Assembly: GCF_008017415.1 (NCBI RefSeq) | Contig: NZ_VRSV01000001.1 | Span: 1,426,001 to 1,490,000, forward strand | Direction of reading: 5' to 3' | Origin: Microbacterium hatanonis | Lineage (GTDB): Bacteria; Actinomycetota; Actinomycetes; Actinomycetales; Microbacteriaceae | DNA length: 64,000 nucleotides | Notes under the pieces: model-generated | Told to the model about the DNA's origin: nothing | Database searches by the model: none | The model's input: only the letters and a program-made list of their open reading frames with translations | Translations under genes and position numbers: made by a program | Shown here: one piece after another, positions 45,723-55,741 of the stretch | How positions within the stretch are numbered: position 1 is the first letter of the stretch | How the letters are laid out: every line of letters starts with the position of its first letter

Positions 45723-46442
45723 ATGTCGGTCGGAGTGGTGTTCGTCCACGGCATCCGCACGTCTGCGAGCATGTGGCGGCCCCAGCTCGAGTACCTCGCC
45801 GCGCGTGGCAACGCGGCGACAGCGGTCGACCTCCCCGGACACGGTGCCCGGATGTCGGAGGACTTCACGATCGAAGGGGCCTTCGCCACCATCGACCGGG
45901 CCGTCAGGGACACCGCATCCCAGGGGCCCGTCCTGCTGGTCGGCCATTCCATGGGCGGCCTCCTCTCGCTCGAGTACGCGGTATCGGAGGAGCCCCCTCC
46001 ACTGGCGGCGGTCATCGGCGCGGGCTGCACCGCGATCCCCCGCGGCCCCGCCCTGCGGGCATACCGCCTCTTCCTGCGCGGTTTCGACTCGCTTCCCGAC
46101 CGTGGCGCGGCCATCACCGACTACGTGCTCGCCCGCACGTTGCCGGAGGAGACTCGCGACGACTTCGGCGCGGGCGGCTACGCATTCGACACGCAGCACA
46201 CCGCTCTGGCGAGCCTCTCGGTGCTCGACCTCATGCGGGCGCTGCGCAGCATCCGTGTGCCCTTGTGGTTCGTGAACGGGCAGTTCGACCAGCTCCGCAT
46301 CAACGAAGCGTTGTTCACGCGGACCGTTCCCGAGGCCGAGCTGATCATCGTGCCGAAGACCACGCATCTCGTCACCTCGATGCGCCCCGATGTGTTCAAT
46401 GCCGTGCTCAACCTCGCGATAACGACGGTGGAGCAGACCTGA
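45723..46442 (+). CDS. Alpha/beta hydrolase
   Basis: A 239-residue hydrolase. FVHGIRTSASMW near 7 gives the oxyanion region, GHSMGG near 75 is the nucleophile elbow, and NGQFDQLR near 188 and THLVTS near 214 supply the acid and His. No signal peptide. It resembles small lysophospholipase or esterase-like enzymes; the substrate is unknown. It is probably leaderless. It lies between the nuclease/nucleotidase terminator and rpsT. Confidence 0.85.
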   Translation: MSVGVVFVHGIRTSASMWRPQLEYLAARGNAATAVDLPGHGARMSEDFTIEGAFATIDRAVRDTASQGPVLLVGHSMGGLLSLEYAVSEEPPPLAAVIGAGCTAIPRGPALRAYRLFLRGFDSLPDRGAAITDYVLARTLPEETRDDFGAGGYAFDTQHTALASLSVLDLMRALRSIRVPLWFVNGQFDQLRINEALFTRTVPEAELIIVPKTTHLVTSMRPDVFNAVLNLAITTVEQT

Positions 46443-46556
46443 TAGACTCGGTGTTTGGCTTGCGTGTGGGTTTTCCCACCCTCACGACCGCCGTGCGACA
46501 GCCCTCTTCTGTCAACCGGCAATTGACCGAATCCTCCGAACGAAAGACCGTCGAAC
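46443..46556 (+). promoter_or_regulatory. Promoter and 5' leader of rpsT
   Basis: TAGACT at 46443-46448, over the stop of the previous gene, would start a leader of about 100 bases. It contains GTGGGTTTTCCCAC, a 5-bp stem with a TTTT loop. S20 synthesis is often controlled through its leader, but the mechanism is not visible here. Confidence 0.4.
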
Positions 46557-46817
46557 GTGGCGAATATCAAGTCGCAGATCAAGCGCAACAAGACCAACGC
46601 GAAGGCTAACGAGCGCAACAAGGCTGTCAAGAGCGGCCTGCGCACCGAGATCCGTCGCACCCGCGAAGCCATCGCCGCAGGCGACAAGGCCACGGCCGAG
46701 AAGGCTCTCATCACGGCGACCAAGAAGCTCGACAAGGCCGTGAGCAAGGGCGTCATCCACCAGAACCAGGCGGCGAACCGCAAGTCGGCCATCGCCAAGC
46801 AGGTCGCCGCTCTCTGA
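46557..46817 (+). CDS. rpsT: 30S ribosomal protein S20
   Basis: An 86-residue very basic helical protein that binds 16S rRNA. It begins [13 protein letters not shown] after Met, and the C-terminal [14 protein letters not shown] is typical. The start is a GTG, which is usual for this gene in actinobacteria. It is followed by a strong terminator. It sits convergent to holA as in related genomes. Confidence 0.97.
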   Translation: MANIKSQIKRNKTNAKANERNKAVKSGLRTEIRRTREAIAAGDKATAEKALITATKKLDKAVSKGVIHQNQAANRKSAIAKQVAAL

Positions 46818-46833
46818 GCCGCACCTCGTGAAG

Positions 46834-46862
46834 AGCCCGTCCCGTTCGCGGGGCGGGCTTTC
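46834..46862 (+). terminator. Terminator of rpsT
   Basis: An 11-bp stem (46834-46844 with 46849-46859, one G-T pair), a TTCG tetraloop and a short T-run. Confidence 0.88.
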
Positions 46863-46954
46863 GTGTTTCCGCCGTGAAGCACCGGAATCGGCCGACACGC
46901 GCGGCCCTGCGGTGCGTCTCAGCCGATCGCGGTGTCTCGCCGGGCAGCAGTTGC

Positions 46955-47992
46955 TCAGTCGCCGAACGGCGTGCGCGTCGCAATCACGGTGATCATGCGC
47001 TCGAGGGCGAATACGGGGTCGCGCGACGCGCCCTTCACCTCGGAGTCGGCCCGCGCCACGGCGTGGATCGCCATGCCCAGCGTGGTCTGCGACCAGCCGA
47101 CGAGGTCGCGCCGAGCTCGGTCGACCTGCCAGTCCTTCATGCCCAGCCGGGCAGCCAGAGCCCCCGATGACTCGCGACTGCCCGCGACACGGGCCATCGT
47201 GCGCACCTTCATCGCCACGGCGGCCACGAGCGGCACCGGGTCGGCACCCGAGGCGAGCGCGTGCCTGAGAGCGATCAGGGCATCGCCGTACCGACCGGCG
47301 ATCGCGGTGTCGGCGACGGTGAACGCCGACGTCTCGACCCGGCCGCCGTAGTAGCGCTCGACGATCCTGTCGTCGATGTCACCGGCGACGTCGGAGATCA
47401 GCTGCTGGCATGCCGCCGCGAGCTCGGTCACGTCGTCGGAGAAGGCCGAGACGAGCGCGCGGAGTGCGGTGGGGGCGATGCGTTTACGGGCGGCGGAGAA
47501 CTCGCCCGCGGCGAAGTCGTACTTGTCGCTATCGCGCTTGATCGCCAAGCACGGAATCTCGATGCCGCTCCCCTGCCCCGCGCGCACCGCGTCGAGCAGC
47601 TTCTTCCCACGGACGCTCGCACCGTTGTGCCGCAGCACGATCGTCGCGCCCTCCTGCGGGTGCTCGAGGTAGGCGAGCGCCTCGAGCAAGAAGGTGTCGG
47701 ATGCTTTCTCCACGCCGCCGATGCGGACCAGACGCGGTTCGCCGAAGAGCGAGGGAGAACTGACGCCGAGCAGGGTGCCGGCGGCGTAGTCGTCGGCACG
47801 GACGTCGGTCACCTCGAGGCTCGGGTCCTCGGCGCGCAGGTAGTCGCGGATGCCCGCGATCGCACGCTCGGCGCAGACCTCTTCGGGGCCGGAGACCAGC
47901 ACGACGGGCGCCGGTCTGGGCTCGCGCCACGACACCTGCGGGATCGCCGACTTCGCCTTCGCCGGAGCGGATCGACGGGGAGCGGCGGCCAT
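46955..47992 (-). CDS. holA: DNA polymerase III delta subunit
   Basis: A 345-residue clamp-loader subunit. After a basic N-terminus, VLVSGPEEVCAERAIAGI near 31 is the degenerate P-loop region of delta. The middle has FGEPRLVRIGGV near 84, and the C-terminal collar domain includes KVRTMARVAG near 266. TAGGCT ends 7 bases before the ATG, overlapping the comEC stop, so holA has its own leaderless promoter besides readthrough from comEC. Confidence 0.93.
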   Translation of the reverse strand: MAAAPRRSAPAKAKSAIPQVSWREPRPAPVVLVSGPEEVCAERAIAGIRDYLRAEDPSLEVTDVRADDYAAGTLLGVSSPSLFGEPRLVRIGGVEKASDTFLLEALAYLEHPQEGATIVLRHNGASVRGKKLLDAVRAGQGSGIEIPCLAIKRDSDKYDFAAGEFSAARKRIAPTALRALVSAFSDDVTELAAACQQLISDVAGDIDDRIVERYYGGRVETSAFTVADTAIAGRYGDALIALRHALASGADPVPLVAAVAMKVRTMARVAGSRESSGALAARLGMKDWQVDRARRDLVGWSQTTLGMAIHAVARADSEVKGASRDPVFALERMITVIATRTPFGD

Positions 47993-47999
47993 ACCCACC

Positions 48000-48005
48000 A
48001 GCCTA
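48000..48005 (-). promoter_or_regulatory. -10 element of holA
   Basis: TAGGCT on the minus strand, 7 bases before ATG 47992, overlapping the end of comEC. Confidence 0.4.
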
Positions 48006-50336
48006 ACGAGCCCCGCCGACGTCGCGCTCCCGCCAGAGGACGAGCTCGTCGCCGTCACCCCGCCACGCGGCGACGATGCCCTCCTGATCGGTGCGCGCCA
48101 CGGTCGCCCCCACCGAGGCCAACGTCGACAGGATCGATTCCCGGGGGTGGCCGTAGTCGTTGTCGGCACCGACCGTGATGAGCGCGAGCGTCGGCGATGC
48201 CGCGCGGTAGAGCTGTGCATCCTGGTCGGCGCTGCCGTGGTGCGCGACCTTCACCACGTCGAACTCCCCCACCGGCTCGTTGCGCTGCATCGCCTGCTGC
48301 GCCTCGGCGGACAGATCGCCGAGCAGAAGAGTGTCGGGGATGCCCCCGCCGCGCACGTCGAGCACGACACTGGCGTCGTTTCCCGCTGCGACCGTCGCGG
48401 ACGGCCAGAGCACCCGCCACCGTGCGCCGCCGAGGATCCCTTGCATACCCGGGTGGGCGACCTCCGTGCGGGCTCCTCCCTGCCGCATGTCGGCGAGCAG
48501 TCGGTCGGCGGCGCCGCCGTCGGAGATCCCGTGGACCACCAGGTCGACGCGACCGTGCAGCGCCGCGGCACCGCCCCGGTGATCGGCGTCGAAGTGGGTG
48601 AGCACGAGCAGATCGACTCGAGAGACCCCGAAGCGGACGAGACACGCCTCCAGCGGCGCCGGGTCGGGCCCGGTGTCGATCAGTGCGGTGGCACCCTCCG
48701 ACCGCAGCAGCACGGCGTCGCCCTGGCCGACGTCGCATGCCGCGATCGCCCAGCTGCTGGGCACCGTCCACGAACCCGCCACCGTGCGGAGGGCCGTCTG
48801 TCCCGCACCGACCCCGACGACCGCGCAGACCACCACGACCGCGACGCCACGCAGCATCCGCCGATCCGCGCCCTGCGGAGCGAGGATGACCACGGCGACG
48901 CACGCCGACACGACCGAGAGAGCGGCGAGGCCGCCGAGATCGCCCCACCACGGCAGCTGCTGGCCCGGAAGTGAGCCCACCACCTCGGAGATCCCGGCGA
49001 TCCAGCTCGCAGGCAGCCAGGCGATGGCCGTGAGGCCGTCCTGCAACCAGGGGAACGGTGCCGTGAGGCACGCGGCGAGCCCCGCGAGGGTGGCGAGGGG
49101 CGCGGCAGGGGCGGCGAGCAGGTTCGCGGCGACCCCGAGCACAGGAACGCGAGGGTCGACGAGCACCAGCAGCGGCCCGCAGGCGAGCTGGGCCGCGAGC
49201 GGTATCGACAGGCCGAGGGCGAGCGGTCGCGGCATCCAACGACCGAGCCCGTGCGCCAGCGGACGAGCGAGCACCAGGAGTGACGCCGTCGCGACGGTCG
49301 AGAGTGCGAATCCGAGCGAGAGGGCGAGCCAGGGGTCGACGGCGAGCAGCAGCACGACGGCGAGGCAGAGCACGCTGAGCCCCGCACCTGCGCGACCGAG
49401 CGCGAGGGCGAGCATCGCGATGGCGGCCATCGCTCCGGCGCGCACCACGCTCGGTTCGGGGGTGACGAGAACGATGAATCCCCCGAGCGCCAAGAGTCCG
49501 GCGGCGATGCGCACGCCCCGCCGCGCGCCGACGAGCGCTGAGGCGCCGTAGGCCACGCCCACAACGAGGGCGCAGTTCGCACCCGACACCGCCGTCAGGT
49601 GCGACAGCGACGACGCTTTCATGCTCTCGTCCAGCGACGCCGAGACCGCTCGCGTCTCGCCCACGGCAAGGCCGGGCACGAGTGCCGCACCGGGGCCCGG
49701 CAGCCCCGCGGCCGACTCGACGAGACCGCCACGCAGATCGGATGCGGCGGCCAGCACCGCGATGGGCCGATCGGCGCGCACGATCACTTCCTGCGCGCGG
49801 AGCACGAGCACGGCCCGGTCGCCCGCACCCACGGGGATGGAGGCACCTCGAACGGTGACCTCACTGCCGATGTCGACGCCGTCGAGCCCGGCGACCGCGT
49901 CGGCCGCGACCCCGATGCGTACGGGCAACGCGCCACCGGTGACGGCACGATCACCGGCCGTGATGCGGCCGGCAAGGGCGTCGAACCAGATGTCGCCCGA
50001 GCTGTTCGGGTCGAGTTTCCCCGAGATCGTCGCGTCAACGACCAGCGCGCGGCCACCACCCGTGGCGAGGTCGTCCACGCTCGTGCGGGCCGGCTGCGCG
50101 AGCGCCACGTGCGACATACCGACGGCGGCACCGACCGCCGCCACCGCGATCACCGCGCGCACCGGCGACGGACGCCGCCACAGCAGGGCTCCGCCCACGA
50201 CCGCGACTGCCCAGAATGCCGCCGAACCCCACACCGCCGCCTCGGGGAGGCAGACCGCGAGGGCGGCCCCCGCCCACGACGCCGCAGCCGCCGGGACGAG
50301 CCGCGCCGCACGGCGGCGCCGACGCGCGGCGCTCAT
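48003..50336 (-). CDS. comEC: ComEC/Rec2 DNA-uptake channel protein
   Basis: A 777-residue polytopic membrane protein. Two N-terminal helices precede an extracellular OB-like domain (about 85-215). A Competence domain of about ten helices follows (about 220-490; SHLTAVSGANCALVVG near 245). The C-terminus is a metallo-beta-lactamase domain (about 535-777) with DVGQGDA, LTHFDADHRGG and KVAHHGS. It would carry single-stranded DNA across the membrane. It overlaps comEA by four bases. No comF or pilus genes are in the window. Confidence 0.93.
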   Translation of the reverse strand: MSAARRRRRAARLVPAAAASWAGAALAVCLPEAAVWGSAAFWAVAVVGGALLWRRPSPVRAVIAVAAVGAAVGMSHVALAQPARTSVDDLATGGGRALVVDATISGKLDPNSSGDIWFDALAGRITAGDRAVTGGALPVRIGVAADAVAGLDGVDIGSEVTVRGASIPVGAGDRAVLVLRAQEVIVRADRPIAVLAAASDLRGGLVESAAGLPGPGAALVPGLAVGETRAVSASLDESMKASSLSHLTAVSGANCALVVGVAYGASALVGARRGVRIAAGLLALGGFIVLVTPEPSVVRAGAMAAIAMLALALGRAGAGLSVLCLAVVLLLAVDPWLALSLGFALSTVATASLLVLARPLAHGLGRWMPRPLALGLSIPLAAQLACGPLLVLVDPRVPVLGVAANLLAAPAAPLATLAGLAACLTAPFPWLQDGLTAIAWLPASWIAGISEVVGSLPGQQLPWWGDLGGLAALSVVSACVAVVILAPQGADRRMLRGVAVVVVCAVVGVGAGQTALRTVAGSWTVPSSWAIAACDVGQGDAVLLRSEGATALIDTGPDPAPLEACLVRFGVSRVDLLVLTHFDADHRGGAAALHGRVDLVVHGISDGGAADRLLADMRQGGARTEVAHPGMQGILGGARWRVLWPSATVAAGNDASVVLDVRGGGIPDTLLLGDLSAEAQQAMQRNEPVGEFDVVKVAHHGSADQDAQLYRAASPTLALITVGADNDYGHPRESILSTLASVGATVARTDQEGIVAAWRGDGDELVLWRERDVGGAR

Positions 50337-50965
50337 ACCCTGACGAGATCGCGCAGGCCGTCGACGATCTTCTCTCCGATCCCGGGGATGCTGAGCAGAT
50401 CGTCGACGCTCGTGAACCGACCGTTGTCCTCGCGCCAGGCGACGATCCGCTCCGCCAGCGCCGGGCCGATCCGCGGCAGCGTATCGAGCACCGAGGCGTC
50501 GGCCCTGTTCAGGTCGACGAGTCCGCCGACAGTCCCGGTCGCAGCATCCGACGACCCCTGCGCCGGCTCCTCGGCGGTCGCCCCGATCACCGGGACGACG
50601 AGCTGTTCGCCATCGGTCACCGGGCGTGCAAGATTCACCGACCCCCGGTCGGCATCCTCGGCGAATCCGCCCGCCGCCCCGACCGCGTCGACGACGCGTG
50701 CCCCGACGGTCAGGCGGTAGAGGCCGGGTGCGGCGACCGCGCCGGTGACGTGGACGTAGAGCGCGCCGTCCGTCGGGGCCCCCGGCGACGCCGTCGACGA
50801 GGGGGTCACCGTCGTCGTCCCTGCACCTCCCGCGCCGCGAGCGATCCCGATGCCGACCGTGATGACCAGACCCGCCAGTACGAGCACGACGACCGCGCCG
50901 ACGCCCAGACGTCGCGAGGCGGTGCGGTCGTGGTCGTCTGGCACCCGGGCGACGCTACGTGGCAC
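50333..50965 (-). CDS. comEA: ComEA DNA-binding competence protein
   Basis: A 210-residue protein. An N-terminal membrane anchor (about 20-44) leads to a Ser/Thr/Pro linker, an SLBB domain (about 68-130; VHVTGAVAAPGLYRL) and a C-terminal helix-hairpin-helix pair (about 148-210; VDLNRADASVLDTLPRIG and SIPGIGEKIVD). It binds incoming double-stranded DNA outside the membrane and passes it to ComEC. The start is GTG; no clear ribosome site or -10 hexamer was found. Confidence 0.93.
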   Translation of the reverse strand: MPRSVARVPDDHDRTASRRLGVGAVVVLVLAGLVITVGIGIARGAGGAGTTTVTPSSTASPGAPTDGALYVHVTGAVAAPGLYRLTVGARVVDAVGAAGGFAEDADRGSVNLARPVTDGEQLVVPVIGATAEEPAQGSSDAATGTVGGLVDLNRADASVLDTLPRIGPALAERIVAWREDNGRFTSVDDLLSIPGIGEKIVDGLRDLVRV

Positions 50966-51025
50966 CGACCCGCATCAGGAAGCACCGGCTCACGGCCGTG
51001 GAAGGATCACGACGGACCGCGGCCT

Positions 51026-51054
51026 GGGGAGGGGCGGATGCTGCGCCCCTCCCC
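51026..51054 (-). terminator. Terminator of leuS
   Basis: A perfect 11-bp stem (51026-51036 with 51044-51054), 13 bases past the leuS stop on the minus strand. Confidence 0.75.
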
Positions 51055-51066
51055 GGCCGGGCGCTG

Positions 51067-53640
51067 CTACTTGGTCGAGAAGCTGACGACCTTCGGCGGA
51101 CGCACCACCGCGCGGACGATCTCGCGATCGCCGAGAGCACGGCGCACCTTCTCGTCGGCGCGCGCACGGGCCTCGAGGTCGGCGGCATCGATCCTCGCCG
51201 AGACCTCCAGCGTCGCGCGCACCTTGCCGTCGACCTGCACGACCGCGGTGACCGATTCTTCCACCAGGAGGGTCGGGTCGGGCTGACGCCAGACGGCCAG
51301 ACCGACGAAGGGCTCGTACCCGAGCACCTCCCACATCTCCTCCGCGGTGTGCGGAGCGAAGAGGTCGAGGATCATCGCAATCGCTTCGGCCGCCTCGCGG
51401 ACGGCGGGATCGCCGGCCCCGGCCCCGGTGTCGATCGCCTTGCGGGTCGCGTTGACGAGCTCCATGAGCCGGGCGACCACGACGTTGAACTTCGTCTGCT
51501 CGATGAGTCCAGGGGCATCGGCCCACAGTCGGTGCGTGACCCGCCGCAGAGCCGCGTCGCCCTCGGCCCATACGACATCGGTCTCGCTGTCGACGTCGTG
51601 GGCGATGCGCAGCGCTCGCGCGAGGAACTTGGTCGCGCCCGTCGTGGAGACGTCGTCCCAGTCCTTGTCGTCCTCCACCGGGCCCGCGAACCCGAGGGCG
51701 ACCCGGAGAGCGTCGGCGCCGTGCGCGTCGAGCTCCTCCTGGAAGAGCACGAGGTTGCCCTTGCTCTTCGACATCTTGGTGCCGCCGAGGATGACCATGC
51801 CCTGGTTGATCAGGTGCGTGAACGGCTCGGTGAACTCGACCATCCCCATGTCGAACATCGCCTTCGTGACGAAGCGCGCGTAGAGCAGATGGAGGATCGC
51901 GTGCTCGACGCCGCCGATGTAGAAGTCGACCGGGCCCCATTTGTCGGCCTCACGCGAAGAGAACGGCTGCGTCGTGTCTCCGGGCGAGAGGAAGCGCATG
52001 TAGTACCAGGAGCTGTCGACGAACGTATCCATCGTGTCGGGATCACGTCGCGCGGGCGCTCCGGTCTCGGGGTCGGCCACCTCGACCCAGTCCTTGGCCG
52101 CGCCGAGCGGCGAGGCGCCCTTGGGGGTGAGATCGAGACCCTCGACCGCAGGCAGACGCACCGGCAGCTGGTCGTCGGGCACGGGAACGATCCGGCCGTC
52201 GTCGGTGTGGATCATGGGGATGGGCGTTCCCCAGAAGCGCTGACGCGAGATGAGCCAGTCGCGCAGACGGAACGTCTTGGCGGCGCGGCCGAGTCCGTCC
52301 TTCTGCAGCTGGTCGATGACACGGGAGATGGCCGTGCGCTTGGACAGCCCATCGAAGGGGCCCGAGTTGATCAGACGCCCCTCGCCCGCGAGCGCGACGC
52401 CCGTGCGCGCCGGATCGAGGTCGTCGATGCTCTCCCCGCCCGGATCGATCGGGACGCCGTGCTCGTCGAGCTCGATGACGGGGATCGCACCGGTGACCGG
52501 AGCGGTGGTGTCGACGACGATCCGCACCGGCAGGTCGAATGCGCGGGCGAAGTCGAGGTCGCGCTGATCGTGGGCGGGAACGGCCATGACCGCGCCGTGG
52601 CCGTAGTCTGCCAGCACGTAGTCGGCCGCCCAGACGGGCATGCGCTCGCCGTTGACGGGGTTGATCGCCCAGCGCTCGAGGAAGACACCCGTCTTCGGGC
52701 GGTCGCTCGACTGACGATCGATGTCGGTGGCCTTGCGGACGTCGGCCAGGTAGGTCGCGAACCGCTCCTGCGCCTCGGCGGACGCGCCCTGGATGAGCTC
52801 GGCGGCGAGGTCGGAATCGGGTGCCACGACGAAGAACGTCGCTCCGTGCAGCGTGTCGGGGCGGGTGGAGAAGACCGTGACCTTCTCGGCGCGCCCCTCG
52901 ATCTCGAAGTCGATGTCGGCGCCCACGGAGCGACCGATCCAGTTGCGCTGCATCTGGATGACCTTCTGCGGCCAGAAGCCCTCGAGCTGGTTCAGGTCGT
53001 CGAGCAGACGGTCGGCGTAGTCGGTGATGCGCAGGTACCACTGCGTCAGCTTCTTCTTGATGACCTCGTTGCCGCACCGCTCGCAACGGCCGTCCACGAC
53101 CTGCTCGTTGGCGAGCACCGTCTGGTCGAAGGGGCACCAGTTCACGGCGCCGTCCTTGCGGTACGCGAGGCCCCGCTCGTAGAGGCGCTCGAAGAGCCAC
53201 TGGTTCCAGCGGTAGTAGTCGGGATCGCTCGTGTGGAGCACACGACTCCAGTCGAAGGAGACCCCGTAGTCCTTCATGCTCGTCTTCTGCTGAGCGATGT
53301 TCGCCGATGTCCACTGCACCGGGTCGGCCTTCCGCTGGATCGCCGCGTTCTCCGCCGGGAGGCCGAAGGAGTCCCAGCCGATCGGGTGGAGCACGTTGTA
53401 CCCGCGGTGCCGCCAGAACCTCGCGACGATGTCGGAATAGAGGTAGTTCTCGGCGTGACCCATGTGCAGGTCGCCGGAGGGGTACGGGAACATCGCCAGC
53501 ACGTACTTGCGGGGGCGCGTATCTTCGTCGCCGCCCGCGCGGAACGGGTCCTTCTCGGCCCAGCGTTCCTGCCACTTGCGCTGGACCGCGTGAACGTCGG
53601 GGCCACCGCTCTCAGCGGGCGAAGAGGGCATAGAAGACAT
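51067..53640 (-). CDS. leuS: Leucyl-tRNA synthetase
   Basis: An 857-residue class I synthetase. The HIGH-type motif is [11 protein letters not shown] near 54, KMSKS appears as [11 protein letters not shown] near 622, and the CP1 editing domain (about 230-420) has [14 protein letters not shown]. Zinc-type cysteines CERCGN occur near 187. The start at 53640 (MSSMPSS) was chosen as the first Met that gives a normal N-terminus; no good ribosome site is seen, and 53631 is also possible. No T-box leader is visible. Confidence 0.96.
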   Translation of the reverse strand: MSSMPSSPAESGGPDVHAVQRKWQERWAEKDPFRAGGDEDTRPRKYVLAMFPYPSGDLHMGHAENYLYSDIVARFWRHRGYNVLHPIGWDSFGLPAENAAIQRKADPVQWTSANIAQQKTSMKDYGVSFDWSRVLHTSDPDYYRWNQWLFERLYERGLAYRKDGAVNWCPFDQTVLANEQVVDGRCERCGNEVIKKKLTQWYLRITDYADRLLDDLNQLEGFWPQKVIQMQRNWIGRSVGADIDFEIEGRAEKVTVFSTRPDTLHGATFFVVAPDSDLAAELIQGASAEAQERFATYLADVRKATDIDRQSSDRPKTGVFLERWAINPVNGERMPVWAADYVLADYGHGAVMAVPAHDQRDLDFARAFDLPVRIVVDTTAPVTGAIPVIELDEHGVPIDPGGESIDDLDPARTGVALAGEGRLINSGPFDGLSKRTAISRVIDQLQKDGLGRAAKTFRLRDWLISRQRFWGTPIPMIHTDDGRIVPVPDDQLPVRLPAVEGLDLTPKGASPLGAAKDWVEVADPETGAPARRDPDTMDTFVDSSWYYMRFLSPGDTTQPFSSREADKWGPVDFYIGGVEHAILHLLYARFVTKAMFDMGMVEFTEPFTHLINQGMVILGGTKMSKSKGNLVLFQEELDAHGADALRVALGFAGPVEDDKDWDDVSTTGATKFLARALRIAHDVDSETDVVWAEGDAALRRVTHRLWADAPGLIEQTKFNVVVARLMELVNATRKAIDTGAGAGDPAVREAAEAIAMILDLFAPHTAEEMWEVLGYEPFVGLAVWRQPDPTLLVEESVTAVVQVDGKVRATLEVSARIDAADLEARARADEKVRRALGDREIVRAVVRPPKVVSFSTK

Positions 53641-53709
53641 ACGGAAGAGCCAATCGTGGGGTTCGGGTCGCGCACACGGCGCGCGATCCACGTTACCGGA
53701 ATGCCGCCG

Positions 53710-55011
53710 TCACCAGCCCGGCGGCAGAACGGCGCCGATCGCGGCCAGGGGCGCACGCGCCTTCCAGCCCACCTCGCGCACCTCGGCCTCGGGTCGGGAG
53801 TGCCACGTGATGCCTCCCCCGGCACCGACATACGCGCCCTCGGGGTGCACGACGACGCTGCGGATCACCATCGCGAGGTCTGCTCCCCCGTCGTCGCCCA
53901 CCCACCCGAAGCAGCCCGAGAACACGCCCCGCGGAGCCTCCTCGAGCTCGCGCAGGATCGTCATGGCCGACAGCTTCGGGGCCCCCGTCATGCTGCCCGC
54001 CGGAAACGCGGCCGCGAGCAATGAGCCGAGGGTCGTGCCGCCGGCGAGGGAGCCCGCGATCGTGCTGACGAGCTGGTGCACCGCGGGGTAGCTCTCGACG
54101 TCGAGCAGCCGTTCGACGGTCACCGTGCCGGGGGCGCACACCCGCGCGAGGTCGTTGCGCATCAGGTCGACGATCATCACGTTCTCTGCGCGCTCCTTCG
54201 GATCGGCGCGCAGCTCGTCGGCGAGTCGGCGATCCTCGACGGGATCGACCGCACGAGGTCGAGTGCCCTTGATGGGATGCGTCCGCACGACGCCGTCGGT
54301 CACCGTGAGGAATCGCTCCGGGGTCGCGCTGACGAGCGCTGTGCCTCCCGCCCGCACGAAGCCTCCGTGGTGGCTCGGCGAGGACGCCCGCAGCCGTCGA
54401 TGCACCGCACGCGCATCGATGCTCCCGCCGACGTCGAAGCGGGTCGTCAGGCAGAGCAGGTACGCGTCGCCCTCACGGATGTGGTCGCGGCACCTCTCGA
54501 CGAGTTCGCCGTACTCCGACGGCAGATGGCGGGAACGTGCGACGGATGCGGCGGGCTCGACCGGTGGCGCAGCATCCGGCCGACGTCGATCCGCCGTGGC
54601 GGCCAACCGCCCGGCACGCTCGCGTGTCGGCGCCCACGCCCACACGCGGCGCCTCGCGTGATCGAACGCCAGGAATTCGTCCACGCGCAGCCACCACCGC
54701 TCGGGTTCGTCGCCCGGGACCGTGGGCGCAGCGGCGGCAGCGGCCCCCGCCTCGTAGGTGGCCCAGCCCACCCATCCGCCGCGGAACGGGCCGGCCTCAT
54801 CGGTGCGTGGCATCGACCGCGACAGGTCGACCGCGGCGACCGCGTCGGGGTCGGGTTCGGGACGGCCGATGCCGAGCCAGCTCCAGCCGTCGAGGGCGTC
54901 GGCTCCCGCGTCGAGCCAGAAGCCGTGCGGGTCGTCTCCCACGACACCGGCGTAGGCGTCGGAGGGGTCGATCCATGCGTCGACGGCGACGGCGACGTTC
55001 TCTGGCGACAC
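53710..55011 (-). CDS. pabB: Aminodeoxychorismate synthase component I
   Basis: A 433-residue chorismate-utilising enzyme for folate synthesis. HPIKGTRPR near 243 has the Lys of the PIKGT motif that separates PabB from anthranilate synthase (PIAGT). FPAGSMTGAPK near 340 and RNDLARVC near 285 are also present. No glutamine amidotransferase or lyase gene is beside it. The start is a GTG with TACCCT ending exactly 6 bases upstream, so it is probably leaderless and divergent from the DedA gene. Confidence 0.9.
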   Translation of the reverse strand: MSPENVAVAVDAWIDPSDAYAGVVGDDPHGFWLDAGADALDGWSWLGIGRPEPDPDAVAAVDLSRSMPRTDEAGPFRGGWVGWATYEAGAAAAAAPTVPGDEPERWWLRVDEFLAFDHARRRVWAWAPTRERAGRLAATADRRRPDAAPPVEPAASVARSRHLPSEYGELVERCRDHIREGDAYLLCLTTRFDVGGSIDARAVHRRLRASSPSHHGGFVRAGGTALVSATPERFLTVTDGVVRTHPIKGTRPRAVDPVEDRRLADELRADPKERAENVMIVDLMRNDLARVCAPGTVTVERLLDVESYPAVHQLVSTIAGSLAGGTTLGSLLAAAFPAGSMTGAPKLSAMTILRELEEAPRGVFSGCFGWVGDDGGADLAMVIRSVVVHPEGAYVGAGGGITWHSRPEAEVREVGWKARAPLAAIGAVLPPGW

Positions 55012-55017
55012 GCTCCC

Positions 55018-55046
55018 AGGGTAGACGCGACGACGCGTCTTAGGCT
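55018..55046. promoter_or_regulatory. Divergent leaderless promoters for pabB and the DedA gene
   Basis: Minus strand TACCCT (55018-55023) and plus strand TAGGCT (55041-55046) each end exactly 6 bases before a GTG start, within a 41-bp gap. Confidence 0.55.
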
Positions 55047-55052
55047 CGTGGC

Positions 55053-55736
55053 GTGAACGAGATCCTGACGTGGCTGCTCGACACGGTGCAGAGTGTCGAT
55101 CCCGTCGTGCGGACGATCATCGCCGGCGTAGCGATCATGCTCGAGACGAGCGTGCTCGTCGGTCTCGTCGTGCCCGGTGACACGGTCGTGATCGTCGCCG
55201 GCACCGCCGTCTCCGGCCCCGTCGAGGCCATCGCGCTCGGAATCGCGGTGGTCGCGGGTGCACTCGTCGGTGAGAGCGTCGGCTTCGCCCTGGGCCGGTT
55301 CCTCGGGCCCCGCATCCGCGCCTCGCGGTTGGGGCAACGCATCGGGGAGGAGAACTGGCGACGATCGGAGCGCTATCTCGAACGTCGCGGCGGTCTCGCG
55401 ATCTTCCTCTCCCGGTTCCTCCCGGTGCTCCACTCCTTGGTTCCGCTCACGGTCGGCATGAGCAACTACTCCTACCGGCGGTTCCTCGCCTGGACGACCC
55501 CGGCGTGCGTGATCTGGACGACGCTGTACATCTCAGTCGCCTCTCTCGCCGCGGGCACGTATCGCGACCTCTCCGAATCGATCCACTACGCGGGGTACAT
55601 CTTCGTCGCCGTGATCGTCGTGTTCCTGGTGCTGATCTTCGTCGGCAAGAAGGTAATCGAGCGCGTGGAGCGCAAGCATCTCGGCGACGATCCGACCGAA
55701 CCCTCACGCGGGGACGGTGCGGGCATGAAAGACTGA
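55053..55736 (+). CDS. DedA family membrane protein
   Basis: A 227-residue protein with about five membrane parts. The conserved GLVVPGDTVVIVAG near 37 and the amphipathic SRFLPVLHSLVPLTVGMSNY-type motif near 118 carry the Arg and Pro residues of the DedA/VTT fold. Family members flip polyprenyl-phosphate or phospholipids. The start is GTG. Five bases after its stop begins an App1-like phosphatase gene, so the pair may act on membrane lipids together. Confidence 0.9.
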   Translation: MNEILTWLLDTVQSVDPVVRTIIAGVAIMLETSVLVGLVVPGDTVVIVAGTAVSGPVEAIALGIAVVAGALVGESVGFALGRFLGPRIRASRLGQRIGEENWRRSERYLERRGGLAIFLSRFLPVLHSLVPLTVGMSNYSYRRFLAWTTPACVIWTTLYISVASLAAGTYRDLSESIHYAGYIFVAVIVVFLVLIFVGKKVIERVERKHLGDDPTEPSRGDGAGMKD

Positions 55737-55741
55737 CGGCG

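Noticed and set aside
53641..53709. T-box leader for leuS
   Set aside because: Only 69 bases lie upstream and no T-box core sequence or hairpins are seen.
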